DNA of 64,000 bases, taken from contig NW_005178533.1 in NCBI RefSeq assembly GCF_000350225.1, forward strand, positions 169,601 to 233,600. The letters are read 5' to 3'. The notes beneath the pieces are model-generated. The model ran no database searches. It saw nothing but the letters and a program-made list of their open reading frames with translations, and was not told the DNA's origin. The translations under genes were made by a program, and so were the position numbers. The DNA is from Chondrus crispus (taxonomy: Eukaryota > Rhodophyta > Florideophyceae > Gigartinales > Gigartinaceae). Of the stretch, positions 11,380-23,237 are shown one piece after another (position 1 is the stretch's first letter; each line of letters opens with the position of its first letter).

Positions 11380-14300
11380 TTAATTTTTCCTGTCGTAGCC
11401 GTGGTCCACGATCTTGTCGATCACATACTCCTGACTCTCAGTTCCTTCTTCCTGCGTCTCCAACTGTCGTTCCCCATTCCGAAGAGCCAGCGGCTCATCC
11501 TCATCCCTGGACTTTCCGAACTCTCGTAGACCTGGAGGTGTCTCCGCTGTCGGTGTTTGACCGACTAAATTATCCTGGTCCCCTGACGTAGGCGCACGGG
11601 TGTGAGGACGTTCGTCGTCCTCCGTTGCCTCTCCTTCTTCGTTTAATTCCGGCTCTCCCAGGAACTGTAGCGCTTGACGTAGGCCGGTTATCGGCGCATG
11701 GTCCATCGGGCTTGGGGCTAGCTCCACCCTGTCTCGCGATACGCGTTCCTCCTGATCGCCAATGGCAATGACTACCGTATGTTGGTCCGATATTCTGACC
11801 TGATAAGGTCCTGTAGCGACTTGTGCCAACTTGTGTTTCGGTTCGCTAGCCGTGCCCTGCTCCTTCCGGAGGAACACGTAGGACCCTGGTGGGATCTCGT
11901 ATTGCGGTTTGCGAAGGCGTGCGTCGAAATTTCGCTTGTATCGGGCTTGTTCCTTTCGCAAACTCCTATCGGCGCTTCGCATTAGGGTCTCCAACCACGA
12001 CTGCCATTTCAGGTAGTATGCTCGTGACGAGCTGAAGTTCTTCGAACTTGGTTGCGCTTGTAACGCAATGTTTCTCGGCGCCCGAGCCAACACCAGCTCG
12101 AAAGGCGCAATGTTCATAGTTCGATGAACTTGTGTGTTGTAGGCGAACGTCACAGCGTCGCTAAATAAGTCCCAGTCCTTGGGATGCTCTCCAACGTATT
12201 TTCGCAACGCGGAAGTCAGCGTGCGGTTAAATCTCTCAACTTGGCCGTTGGCTTGCGGGTGGTACGTAGTCGTGAACAAATTGCGTATGCCAAGAATTCG
12301 GCAGACATTCTGAAAGAACCGGGCCGTGAACTGTGTTCCATTGTCGGACAGCAGCTTGACCGGCGGTCCGTACACGAATACCCAATGGTGAACGAAGGCT
12401 TGTGCGATGTGCGCAGCTGATATCTTCTTCAACGGTACGGTCCGTACCAGTTTCGAGTATCGATCGCTGATCACGAGAATATACCGATTTCCTCGCTTAG
12501 TTGTAATTAGCTTGCCGAGGATGTCGATGGCGACAAATTCCGGCGGCGCTTTGGGCGTGAACAGCTTCATTTCCTTCGTGTTTTTTCTTAACTTCACCCT
12601 TTCCCGCGCACATGCGGCGCAATTCTTCGCGACTGCATAGCGGTCTAGGGCCATCGTAGGCCAATGAAAATATCTTCTCAAAGTCTTGTAAAGTTTCCTG
12701 CCTCCCGGGTGGCCTGCCAATTTTGCGTAGTGGCTCAACCCTAGGACGCGGTCCCTTAACGATTGTGGTATTACCACTTGTACAAACTCTGCCGCGGTAC
12801 GGCATAGAGTTCCTTCGAGTTCCTCCGTCTCCGTGCTGAACGTTCTCACCTTTCCGGCGTCCATTTCTTCTTTGATACGGTTGCAGAAGGGGTCAACGGC
12901 TTGCTCGCGAATGAGCTCCTCCGGAGTGACAGCTTGGAATTGATCGAGGCGATCAGGGGCGGTCCCCCCCTCAAGAGCGAGGATGTCGTCTGCAGCGTCA
13001 AAACTTTCCTCGTCCTCCACTGTACCCTCGGCCGGTTCGGCCATTAAGCATGGGATTTCGTCGTCGATTTCGTCAACAGTTTCTCCTGCGGTTCGCAACC
13101 TTGACAAAGCGTCCGCCTGGCTGTTAGCCTTTCCCTTTTTGTACTTGATTTCAAAATCGAATTCGGAGAGGCGGAGCCTCCATCGGATTAATCTCCCGCT
13201 GGGGTCGGTTACGTTCATCAACCACCTCAATGAGGCATGGTCGGTATGCACGACGAAGTGCTCGCCATATAGATATGGCCTTAAGGTCTGTACGGCCCAA
13301 ATTACCGCTAGACAATCTTTTTCTGATACCGAATAGTTTCTCTCGGCTGCGGCTAACGTTCTTGAAAAGAACCCGATGGGTTTGCGTTGCGCATCCGGGT
13401 GTGTTTGAAATAGTGCAGCGCTTGTTTGGTAGTCGCTTGCATCGGTATCTACCGAGTAGGGTAGGTCCTTCTTCGGCAGCGCCAACACCGGCGGTGCCAA
13501 GATGGCGTCCTTGAGCTTATGAAAAGCTTTCTTGCATGGTTCGTGGAATCCTTCCAACTGGACCGGTTGTCCTTTCTTCAGTAGTTGGTTTAGAGGCCGC
13601 GCGATTTCCGCATAATGCGGAACGAACCTGCGGTAGACAGTGCAGAGTCCCAGGAAGCTCCTGAGCTGTGTCTGTGTTCGCGGGTACCGCACTTGTCCCA
13701 ACGCGGCGGTTCGCATGACATCGACTTCTAGCGTACCTGGGCGGACGACGTGGCCCAGGTACTTGATCTTTTCCACGAAAAATTCGCACTTGCGAAGCTT
13801 GAGCTTGATACCTGCCTTTTCCAATACGGAAAGTATTTCATCCACGTGCACGATGTGCTCCTCCCACGACTTGCTAAAAATGATTATGTCGTCTAGATAT
13901 ACCAAACAGCATTTCCAACGGAACGGAGAGAGCAGGATATCCATTGCTCTCTGAAACGTCGCTGGCGCGTTAGTTAGCCCGAAGGGCATTCTCGAGAAGC
14001 GATACAGTCCTGAGTGACACGAAAATGCGGTCTTGTCGCGGTCGCCCTCAGGGATAGGCATCTGCCAATATCCCGAAATCGCGTCCAACGCGGAGAAACC
14101 TTGGTGTCACCAAGCGAGTCCAGGCACTCATCCATGCGCGGTAAGGGGTACGTGTCCTTCACCGTTACTGCGTTCAGCCTGCGGTAGTCTACGCAAAAAC
14201 GCATTGACCCATCCGGCTTTGGCACCAGCAACACGGGCGACGCCCATTCTGACTGCGCTGGTTCTATCACTCCTGTCTCTAACATCTTCTGCACCTCTGC

Positions 14301-15923
14301 ATCTTCTACTTCGCGGGCTTTAGGTACGGCCCGATACGGGGCTTGTGCGATGGGGCGAGTCTCGGGTATCAACTCGATCCGATGGACGGTGGTATTAATT
14401 TCGCCAAGCGTCCCATCCCACATCCTTGAATACTTCTTCAACATCCGACGGAACCGCTCGCGCAGCCGTTCCGGCACGTGGCTCAGGTCGAGGTCCTCCA
14501 CGTCCGGCGGTGGCGGCTCAATCCTGCGTTGCGGCTTCGTAGATGCCGACGCGGAGAGCTCTGCCGACCGTTCTTCTGGCTGGTCCTCGCGCGCTTGATC
14601 CGACGGTTCGCCTCTTGTCTCGCCCGTAGGCCTCTTGGAGGAATTAGGAAAATTTTCGTTCTTCCTTTCTTGAATTCCGAGAACTTCACCAATAGTGGTT
14701 TTGCTCTCGAGCGCGGCTCTCGGGTGCGGTAATAATTCTGCCACCACTTGGCCTTTTTGCACCCTGACAGGGTACGTCCTAAAATTCGCAACGAGTAAAC
14801 GAAATGGCCTGTCAGGCTCAACCTGAACGACACCATTCGTGCACGTCAACCCGTGCCTTTCGTACAACGACGAGTACGGCTGAACCACGACCAAGCCCGC
14901 CCTCTTCGAGGTGCATTCCACGACGCGTTGCGTCCCTGGCTCGATAGTCGTGGCTCTTGCCACTTTTACCTTAGGGGAAATTCGCTCCCCCTTTCCATCA
15001 TTCTCGTCCTCTCCCGCGACGAGATTCTTCTTCCCTTTTCTCGTCAAGAACCGCCTAACTATCGGGACCTCCGAGAAATCCGCCAACTCAACCGTTTTCT
15101 TCCTTGGATAAATTGCTTCCACAAACCGGTCACAGTAGTCCGCGCCTAGAATTAGCGGGACGGCTAGTTTTTCGCATACAATAAACTCGGCTGCGGCCAC
15201 AAATTTTCCAAGCCTCACAGGCATTCTAATTGTGCCGAGAGTCCGGAGTGGCCTATTGTTCGCGTCGCCGATATCTTGGGTCGGTCCGTAGGACACTAGA
15301 GATTCCATTCCAGCTGGGAGTTCCGATTTTCGCACAAGGTTTGGTCCCGCGCCGGTGTCTAAAACAGACAACACCCGGCTCATCAATCCAATTGTGGGTC
15401 CGATGTCTGCGTAAACTTTGTAGTTTTTTCGCGCAAGGACCAAAATCTTCTCGGGACACTCCCTTCGCTTAACCCTGTACCAGGGTCTTCGAACTTCTTC
15501 CAGCGGATGATCTCGGGCTCGGCTCAAAATTTTCTTGACTTGAGCTGGCCCTTTGGGTTTATCCACCAATCCAACAACCTCCTCCTCGAGGCCTGATTTT
15601 TCCTTTAGAGACGGGGACCGGGGCTGAGCCCCGGGCACAGTACGTCGACCCTGTGCCTCTTGCGACTCATGCGAGATTCCCCTCTCTAGTTTTCCTGCCG
15701 TTGCGGGATCCTTCTCACATCCGACGGCGTGGGCCCCGCGGTGGGCCCTCTGAAGGGTTGGTTCGACCTCGGCGTTGAAGCACTCGGCGTGCTCGCCGTC
15801 TGCGAATCGAACCAATTCTTGACCTTCAGGTAACTCGTCGATGGTGTCCCTAACCTCTCCATCGGAGACAACGCCTCGTAATTTTCCAAAACTCGGTGCA
15901 TTTCCCGGAGGGAAAGAATGCAC
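11380..15923 (-). pseudogene. pol: E3 pol: protease, RT, RNase H, integrase
   Basis: Aspartic protease with the canonical motif LDTGAGPN (about 15360). RT starts with RFCVDYRRLNAV and DTYPLPRMDECLDSL and is broken near 14100 by a 1-nt loss: the frame ...TKV continues as SALDAISGYW in the next frame. RT active site VYLDDIIIFS near 13900, RNase H with DTDASDYQTSA near 13440, integrase with an H-H-C-C zinc region (about 12730-12610), and the DDE core with DILGK, LLSDNGTQF and YHPQANGQVERFNR. The C-terminus reads EYVIDKIVDHGY and stops, like a truncated chromodomain. Pol lies in the -1 frame relative to gag and overlaps its end by up to 238 nt, so a -1 ribosomal frameshift is plausible. Confidence 0.88.
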
Positions 15924-17992
15924 GTTGGCGCGGCGTGCCCCTTTTCATAGCAATGATAGCACACCAGACCGTGCGTCTTGACAGAACACGGCGTCCTAGG
16001 TCCTCCACGGGCCGGCGGCCTTCCTTGGCGTTGCGGCCTTCCCATCCAGCCCGGCCTTCGAAACGTCGTACCCTTGTCTTCCATCGGAATGCGCGGCGCC
16101 GGCGTGTGGCCGCGTCCCCAAAACATCATCACGGGATCCGTGGGCTCTGAAAACGACTCCGTCGTGTATGCAGGCGTCGGTAAAGTTGACGACCCGGTGT
16201 CCCCGTAGTCCTCGTGTCCGTCGCCCTCCGATGGCTCAATGAACTCGCCTTCGGCTACTAACGCTCCTTCGTAGTGATTCTCGCTACTTCCATGCGCACC
16301 GCGCTCATCTGACGCGGACATGGACTCGGCTAAATGGACTGCGGCGTGACTTTTGCGACCGGGATAAGAAGCCCTCGGCTTCTTCCCCGCCCTGAACGTC
16401 GACGGCGTCTGAATCGTGACCTTCTTGGTCTTCTTGTCCTTAGCGCGGCTCGCCGAGCCATGCGCCTTCGCGTAATTCACTAGCCTCAAAAATGAAACGT
16501 CCCGATTGTCTTGCCGGTATTGAGATACTATCGGCTTGATACTCGAATCGAGTCCTTCAATAAACATCGTCATCTGTTCTTCCATCGAATATACGTTTCC
16601 ACATCGGTTGCTTACGTCCGTCAGACGAATATAAAATTCCATCTCGTCTTCAGACGGTCTTTGCTGAACTTCTCGCAATGCGAGCACGGCTTGACAGATC
16701 GCCTCGTCGGTTGCGAAACTCCTCAACAACCACTGTACGGCCTCTGGCCAAACGGATCTCTTTCCGTGATGGGCCCCGGCCGTCTGAGACACCGAAGTGT
16801 ACTGTCTCAAGGCGATGCCGCTTAAAAATTCAGGCAACAGGCGGATCGCTTGCCCCTCGTTCATTTCTGGAGTATCAAACTCTTGAACTAACTTTGCCAA
16901 AAAATCCAACACAAGGACCCCGTCCTCTCCTGTGAACGTGTTGTCCTTCTTCACTTTAGGCGGAATATCTCTCCTAATTTTTCGCACGGCGGTCCGCCGG
17001 GAACTTGACAAATATGTCTGCGGGTTCCGCAAGCGGTACGTTCGGTACGAAAGTAACTTCTTGAAGAGGTAGTTGGTCGGATTCAGCTCCTCCAACTCCT
17101 CCCATCGCGGCCCGCGCCGCGTTGCGACATCTTCGGGCTCCGCGTCCTTGTCCCTCCGCGAGGCGGACGAAGTGACTCCGCCTCGTCTGGAGGAATTTTT
17201 CTTGCTTGACGAAATTCCGTTTCCGTCTTCTGAACGGCGTTCGGAATCGCCCGAATGGTTGGACGAACCGCCGTTACCATCTTCGGAGGGACCCAGCGAC
17301 TCCGACTGTCATTCGCGGTTCTCCGGATCGTCACTACAGTGACCCTTGCTTGCACGTCGCTTGTCCTTCCTCGAGGGCTTCGACTTAGAACTCCGCTGCC
17401 GAGCGGGCTTGTCCTTCTTCGACCGACGGTCGCTCTCTCCACCCGAAGGGAGCGGCTCGTCGTCCGATCCTTGCGGAGCTTGATCCGCGGCCTGCTCGAG
17501 GTCCCTGAGACGTTGCGCGGCGCGATCGAATCGGTCATCGATGCTTGTTCTAAATTTTCCTAAGGACTCCAAGGCTTGATTCGCGTCGCGCCTCGCGTCC
17601 TTGACCGAAATTTTCAACGAGGCTAGGACCTCCGGCTCCAGACCGTCGGTCGCCTCACCTCGCTCCTTCTCGACAAGATCCACTCGAGTCGACAGCTCTC
17701 CCAAAACGGTGTGGAACTCGGATGCTTGCAACTCCAGTTGCATCCGGACGAGGGCTAATTCAGCCTCGAGATTTTTCTTCGCTTCTTCGCGAATTTCGCT
17801 GCTCATTTTCTCCAACTTCTCGTCGAGGTCAGTCTTGTCGGCGGCTATCCCCGTAGAGGATTCTTGATCTCTGGGGTCCGTGGCCGTATTGGCCTGGCTC
17901 CGGGTGCGAGGACCCCTCGGGATCCTCGACGCTCGTGCCGATCCGGCTCTGCCCGCCCCGGGACCGACGTCCCCCGGTGCGCTTGTTGACAT
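15686..17992 (-). pseudogene. gag: E3 gag, one in-frame UGA
   Basis: ATG at 17992. One frame runs to 15686, about 769 codons, interrupted only by UGA at 17311-17309; no further stop lies between 17308 and 17096. The N-terminal 230 residues are rich in Lys/Glu with a probable coiled coil and end in a Ser/Lys/Arg-rich stretch. The middle resembles a Ty3-type capsid (LNPTNYLFKKLLSY... FLSGIALRQY). The C-terminal zinc knuckle CYHCYEKGHAAPTC lies at about 15970-15930. The last codons, GAA AAC before UAG, form GGAAAAC (15695-15689) where a shift into pol is possible. Confidence 0.85.
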
Positions 17993-18062
17993 CGCTCGTA
18001 CGAGCGGACCTACGTAGCAAAAAAAAAGGTTACAAACAAAAGAAAATAAAAAAAGAGTCCGT

Positions 18063-18288
18063 TACCCAGACCACTTTTGTAGAGTGTCTCCAGACCGAGA
18101 CTGTCGTCGACAAATATTTTAGGTCGGGTCTCCTGAACAGTAAACAAAAATTCTAGGTCGGGAGACCACTTTTGTAGTGTGTCTCCAGACCTGGACTTTC
18201 GTAGGACAAAGTCTTGATCAGGTCTCCTGTACACCAAAAATTCTAGGTCGGGTTTGCTGTAGAAAATTCTAGGTCGGGAGACCACTTT
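18063..18288 (-). repeat. E3 leader with repeated primer-binding-site-like units
   Basis: Between gag and the 5' LTR the plus strand repeats variants of TTCTAGGTCGGGAGACCACT and TTTGTAG, at about 18063-18080, 18151-18178, 18241-18262 and 18267-18292. The unit closest to the LTR is the primer-binding site. Units alternate with GTGTCTCCAGACC. Confidence 0.7.
18267..18284 (-). other. Primer-binding site of E3
   Basis: Minus strand TGGTCTCCCGACCTAGAA, four bases from the 5' LTR end. It is identical to the E1 site. Confidence 0.65.
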
Positions 18289-19227
18289 TGTAGTGCAATG
18301 CGCCTGTTAGGCAGAGACCAAGGTCCGACGGTCCAACACAAACAACAGCAACAAAAACAACAACTGCCAACGGCACAGCGCTACGGAGTGTTCGAAGCTC
18401 CCTGTCCTCTTTAAGCGGGTTTGCGGCCCCCAGTAGCTCGGATCCCTGATAGGGGGAGGCAAAGAGAAGGGCCCAGCCCGGAATCGGTAAATGGAGGTAG
18501 AGACTTGTAAAGGCGACTGCTCGACGAGTTCGGAGGGATGTTTAGGTAAACCTGGTCCGATGGGTCGTAAATCCAATGCTCGAAGAGCGCCTTGTACACC
18601 CTATACCCTTGATAAGGTCTTCGACGGGGACGTCGCAACGTAGCCCGTCGGGAAAGAAGAAAACGTAGCAGCGCTACACCGTCGTACTGCCCGATGGCAA
18701 AGTACCAACAACGGATCGGTCGCAACCAGATTCCGATGGAACCAACACTGAGAAAAGCACCACTGGTGCACCAACACAAAAGCCCGATGGCAAATGACGT
18801 CACGTTGCGGATCGCAATCCTACAAGGTGGGACCAACTCAAGATTAAGCGAAATTAGGATAGGGAAATACAGGAAAATTGATAAGGAAAAAGGGGACCCC
18901 CGAGCGCAAAGAATAAAGTAATCTGTAGTTAAAGAGAATGTCTTGTGAAAGACGGACTTCAACCAAGGCGATATCAGACGCTGGCAACTCGGGTTACCTT
19001 TACTGACTTGGTGGTCAGAGGGCTAAGGTATATATCGCCCCGCCGGAGCCGCTACAGTAGCTCTCGGAGCTAGATCCTAGATCTAATCTAATGTTAAATA
19101 ATTAAATATACAACTAGTTAAAATTAATAGTTAAAATAATAAAGTGAAATAATTTCCACTTTTGCTTGTCACACCCCATCATTTCCATTTCTTTTCACCC
19201 CCTTGTGCGGCCGCTTATTGCACTACA
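18289..19227 (-). repeat. 5' LTR of E3
   Basis: 939 bp with the same ends as the 3' LTR. About 700 bp (18289 to about 18996) are almost identical to 8038-8745, but the last 230 bp, the U3 start on the minus strand, differ markedly, with long AT-rich stretches absent from the partner. LTRs made in one reverse-transcription cycle should be identical throughout. Confidence 0.9.
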
Positions 19228-19689
19228 CAAGGCTCGCAAGAATGAAATCGCCGAGGATTTTTTAGTTGAGCTCCCATCTGATCCCCCCATTCCCCCGGGA
19301 AGGTGGGAAGCGTTCGCTGAAGGTAGCTCCAGGACATTGGCAATCATGGTCCTTGACACTTCTAGAGTGTCAATCACCATTCTCCAACAAACCTGCCATC
19401 CATCACAGTAGAAGTATCGCCGTGAGCACTGTGGGTCCGGAACGATTAGATCGGCGAAGCGTGCCTTTCTTTCATCACGAGAAATTGACAGGAAATTCTC
19501 TCGCATTGCCGTACACTTTTCTGTACCGACTTCGAAGACACAAAGACGCTTGCAACAGCGTTTTGGCATCCAGTTGTTGATATTTTTGATAGATTGACGT
19601 CGTCTGTTCTGTAATCGCGACTTCATTGTTTTGGGATTGACCGCGATTGGGACTTTCGATAGGGGAGGAATGTCGTCTAGCGTCGTCAT
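19228..19689 (-). pseudogene. DUF7869-type gene, 5' fragment (right copy)
   Basis: From the ATG at 19689 the frame is open and matches 6920 to about 6453 of the left copy, ending at the E3 LTR where foreign residues follow. In this copy the start is intact; the left copy has a 1-nt insertion. The N-terminal region is basic, with a Cys cluster (KRCCKRLCVF) followed by SRDERKARFADLIVP. Confidence 0.6.
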
Positions 19690-19799
19690 AGTATCGCTCT
19701 ATGTGCATGTCTCTCGGGTTCAACGCTTCAGATAGTGATGCCAAACCTGCAAGTATGGACGGTGCGCAAGCACGCACTGCGGTGTGGAATCAAGAAGGC

Positions 19800-19838
19800 G
19801 CAGCCAAACGATTACATATTATGTAATCGTTTGGCTGC
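19800..19838. repeat. Perfect 39-bp palindrome, only in the right copy
   Basis: Arms of 19 nt around one T, starting GCAGCCAAACGATTACATA. The left copy lacks about 44 bp here, so it arose or was lost after the duplication. The outer bases GCAGCC belong to the original sequence, as expected if a hairpin was copied from the target itself. Confidence 0.9.
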
Positions 19839-19850
19839 ACTTTCTTGCCA

Positions 19851-19885
19851 AATACCAGTACAGGATATTATCCTGTACTGGTATT
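19851..19885. repeat. Perfect 35-bp palindrome
   Basis: Same sequence as the core of the 43-bp palindrome at 7029-7071; the outermost four bases of one arm no longer match because of the neighbouring insertion. Confidence 0.9.
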
Positions 19886-20428
19886 CGGCTGGAAGCAAAA
19901 ATTCAGCAGCCTAGCTCACTGTGTTTTGTTTCCGAAAGAGTAGACGTCAGGGATCTATATCAGATTCCTCTGCTGTTGTGTTTCATTTTTTTCTGAAGGT
20001 TACACTTCGAAGAAATTCTTCGATGTCCTTTTTTACGCCTGAAAATGCCTTGAAAGTGACGAATTTTTCCCTTTACGAAGCTAATATTGCGATTCCTATG
20101 GAAATGTGTCGCCAAAAGACCGGAAATCATGGTAGAGCGGACAGGAATTTGTTCAGGACGATAACTGATATCTATATCAACTGCCTCCCCCCAACCCTTT
20201 CCGAAACTCTCACATTCGATCCACTTGTTCAAATGTCTGAACTCAATGTTCAAATCTTCGGAATGAGCCGTGTTTATTCTCTCATTCGCTTATGATAGTT
20301 TTTATGCCTGCAAAAAACAACAGTCGCAACAATTTCCCGAAGCCTTTGCTTAAGTCAGATGACTGGCGGCATTGGCTTTCACGATAATCAAATCCTGAAA
20401 CTAAAGCGAGGCAGAAAGTCCTGCAGTC

Positions 20429-22805
20429 ATGAAGGTTTCACGAAGTGATAGTACGAGTGATATTGTGACTGAAGACGTCGATCGGCGAAAATTGTCAATC
20501 TCTGGTACTCCAGGCCAATTCGTTCTCGAGATGAAGATATTGTCAGAGAGGGTTTTCTGCAAAATGGATACATCAGCACTTATCTCATATCATGTCGAGT
20601 GGCTACTGTTCCTGAAATACAGCTACTGTTTGAGAGAGAGCCACATTCTACACGCCTGAAAAGGCATCAGAAGTGGCACGAGCAGTGATAAGAGAAGAGA
20701 CAGATGGACTCGCTGGAGAGTATCGCTTTTGTTATGATGGTCACATCCGCCAAAGAGTAGCGATACAGCTAATGGAGGACAGAGTTTTGATAAAAGATTT
20801 CAAGTTGAAAGGTGAATTGGTAATGTCGATGCCAGCTCAAGATGAGATTGCGTATGGACTTTCCAGAAATGCTCTTCACTCTGTCCGTGTGCCGCTCTCT
20901 TTCCTCGCAACACTTCTACGCTGCCACGAATACGACGTTGAGCTGAATTCCTGGTTGAGCCAAATGCGACAAAAACGTTTATCAGCGACCGAAGTTGCTC
21001 GTCGCCTGGGGTCAAGTACTGCAGGAGGGGTTCAGGATGACACGATTATGAGCAAACAGACTGAAACCAAGCGCCAAATCTTGGGGGTTGCTCGCAAGTT
21101 TCCCATTCCTACGGTTGACTACTTACAGGATTTCATGTGCAATGATGATAGAGGCTTGCAAGCTGCGTTCACATTGGCAAATTTGCGAGCAATTCCCAAA
21201 AGAGTGACGCCAGAGGAATTTTTGATGTTGATGAAACGATTTATCAGGTACTATCAAGATTGCTTGCCTTCTCCGAAGGCGCTTCTCCCCAAAGATGTTT
21301 CAACACAGTTGGTGCAATTACGCCGAGCAATTAAAGAACTTGAAAAATTCAAAACCCTTCGGGACTACGACGAAATCCCTGATGAGATGACCACAATTGC
21401 AGAAAGAATGACGTGTACGCAGCTGCTGGACATCCAAATGCAGGAACATGCGTTCAGCAAGGACATCATACCACCACTTGAAACTGCTTGCAGAAACCTG
21501 GTGCCGAATGGGACGAACCATTTAGAAATCGCCCGAAAAAAATGCAACAAATTTCTCAAGAGAACAGTGAGCACCTGGGTTTACATAAACAACCTACGAA
21601 TGATTCAGACACTGAACTATCATCTCCAGATATTTCAGAGAATGGAAGCTCGAAAGACAGTGAAGAAGAGGGGCTCTACGGCCAAAGAATCCCCCTCATC
21701 GCAGACTCAATACGCAGACGGGCACTGTAGAGAGAACAATGAGAGACCAGTAGAATCAATTGCAGGGGCAGCGTCACTAATTGCGGCATCTCAACTGATT
21801 GAGGCATCTCAACTGATTGAGGCATCTCAATTATTACCGGTTGGGTGGAAGATTGTGCAGGCTACACCTGAAGACTTCATGACACAACAAGATGAGTGGA
21901 AAATGGTGCAAGGGAAAGCCGATATGGTCATGACTGTTATACAAGATGATGAATCCAATGAGGACTGCCTGAAACAGGTTGTACGTCACTGCGGTATGGC
22001 GATGAAACAGAGCGGCGTGTGCTATATGTTGTGCAATTTTATTCAATTCTCGAAGCTTTTTTCAATTGTATGTGCGGAGGGCATGGAAATGATGAAGCAC
22101 CCCATGCTTTACATACAAGATCCGTCAACAATCAAGAAAAAGACATTATCGCAGCACCCTCAAGAGTCAGGATTCATCGCAGCGGTATTCTGGAGATCGC
22201 GCGATCGCAGGCGAAAGCATCACTACTCATATGCTAAAGGTTATAGAAGCTCAACCCTTCCGTCATGGGTGAACTGTGTGACAAACGTACAACAATCCCG
22301 AAATCCCCTCTGCTGTGAACAAGGCAACAACCTTAAAGTTAGAGACATGGAAAAAGATCTCAGTGTATCTATTCTCGAGCAGTGGTGCAAGCCTGCAGGT
22401 CTCTGTTATAATCCTAGAGCAGGCTCCATGTCCATGGGTTTGGCATGTTTGGACTTAGGTGTCCAATAAATTGCGCTAGAACATGACTCGGAAATTTTCA
22501 GAGCGGCGAAAAGGAGGTTAGTCGCATCCGTTCAAGAGCAAGCCTTCAAGCGAAGAAAACTGGAGCGAAGTAGTCGGGGAGGAATAAAGGAAACGGACAA
22601 AGAAAACGAGAAAGAAGGAATGTTCTGCGGGATTGGGGAGAAGCATTGTCGCTTTCCGGGATTGGAAACTTCGTTTTCGTGCAAAGCATGCGGCGTAGGA
22701 ATGCATGATCTATGTGACTGGGCCAAAGTCGTGAGAAACGTAAACGTCGAGTCACGAGAAATGGTTGCAGTTTGCTCGGAGAAGTGCTTTTCGTTGGAGA
22801 AATGA
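20429..22805 (+). pseudogene. Partner gene of the DUF7869 element, right copy, Cys-rich C-terminus
   Basis: Starts at the ATG at 20429. One base is missing near 20490 compared with the left copy, and a second shift near 20655 is shared by both copies. From 20673 the frame is open to UAA at 22467-22469, then continues in the same frame to 22805, about 710 codons. The middle is helical and charged and holds three 18-nt tandem repeats coding for ASQLIE. The tail after the UAA is Lys/Arg-rich and then has a zinc-binding pattern, C-x2-C-x4-H-x2-C followed by C-x3-C (SCKACGVGMHDLC, CSEKC). No family was recognised. Divergent placement next to the transposase suggests an accessory mobility or DNA-binding protein. 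Confidence 0.55.
21783..21833 (+). repeat. Three tandem 18-bp repeats in coding sequence
   Basis: GCATCTCAACTGATTGAG is repeated in frame, coding for ASQLIE, the last unit being partial. It keeps the reading frame. Confidence 0.85.
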
Positions 22806-23237
22806 GTCTATTTCTTCGAAATGGCCGTCTTTTTGGTCCTAGATCTACCACGAAAAATTCTTTTTACGGGAGATAGCCTTTGAACAAATGCTATCAAAGC
22901 TCAGTAGTGTTTGAAGATCATTCGACAGAACGACCAGTGGTCTATGGACATTAAAGCTTCTGTGAAGTCCAAGATGTCCGCTTCTCGGGGAGATCCGAAG
23001 AAGTTCTCTTGTAAGATCTATTTCTGTTCATTGGGGTGCCCCGTTCAGCCGGGGTGCTTAGAAAAGGGTTTCGAGCTCAAGTCCAGATTGAGATTTTGAA
23101 TTCCAAAGGTTGAATCTGCGTGTTCTCCCTCTTTCTCGGTGTGGGAGTATGTGCAGCTGCGCGTACAGATACAGCCCTGCTCGCGCCTAAAGCATATGTC
23201 GCCCACTTCTAACAAACTATGGGCGATCCTGAAGGCC
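22806..23237. other. Spacer between partner gene and right arm
   Basis: About 430 bp with no ORF of note and no clear motif. The left part of the element has a different, 60-bp spacer between arm and gene, as expected for the opposite end. Confidence 0.5.

Larger units (their letters stand above)
8038..19227 (-). mobile_element. E3: Ty3-type LTR retrotransposon, second family
   Basis: On the minus strand: 5' LTR (19227-18289), primer-binding site, gag, pol (protease, RT, RNase H, integrase), a 2.4-kb 3' region with a plus-strand antisense ORF, and 3' LTR (8974-8038). It is clearly different from E1/E2 in gag, LTR and protease sequence. The two flanks do not match: GTATG left and CAAGG right. 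They fall at two sites 1.6 kb apart in the surrounding transposon, and the LTRs differ strongly in their outer U3 part. This suggests recombination between two insertions. Confidence 0.85.

Noticed and set aside
8033-19232. A target-site duplication for E3
   Set aside because: The flanking bases differ (GTATG and CAAGG), and shifting the LTR edges by a few bases gives no match.
3816-20855. Two independent insertions of the DUF7869 element
   Set aside because: Both halves are complementary, one with the left and one with the right arm, overlap by 1.6 kb, and share a frameshift; one element rearranged around E3 is simpler.
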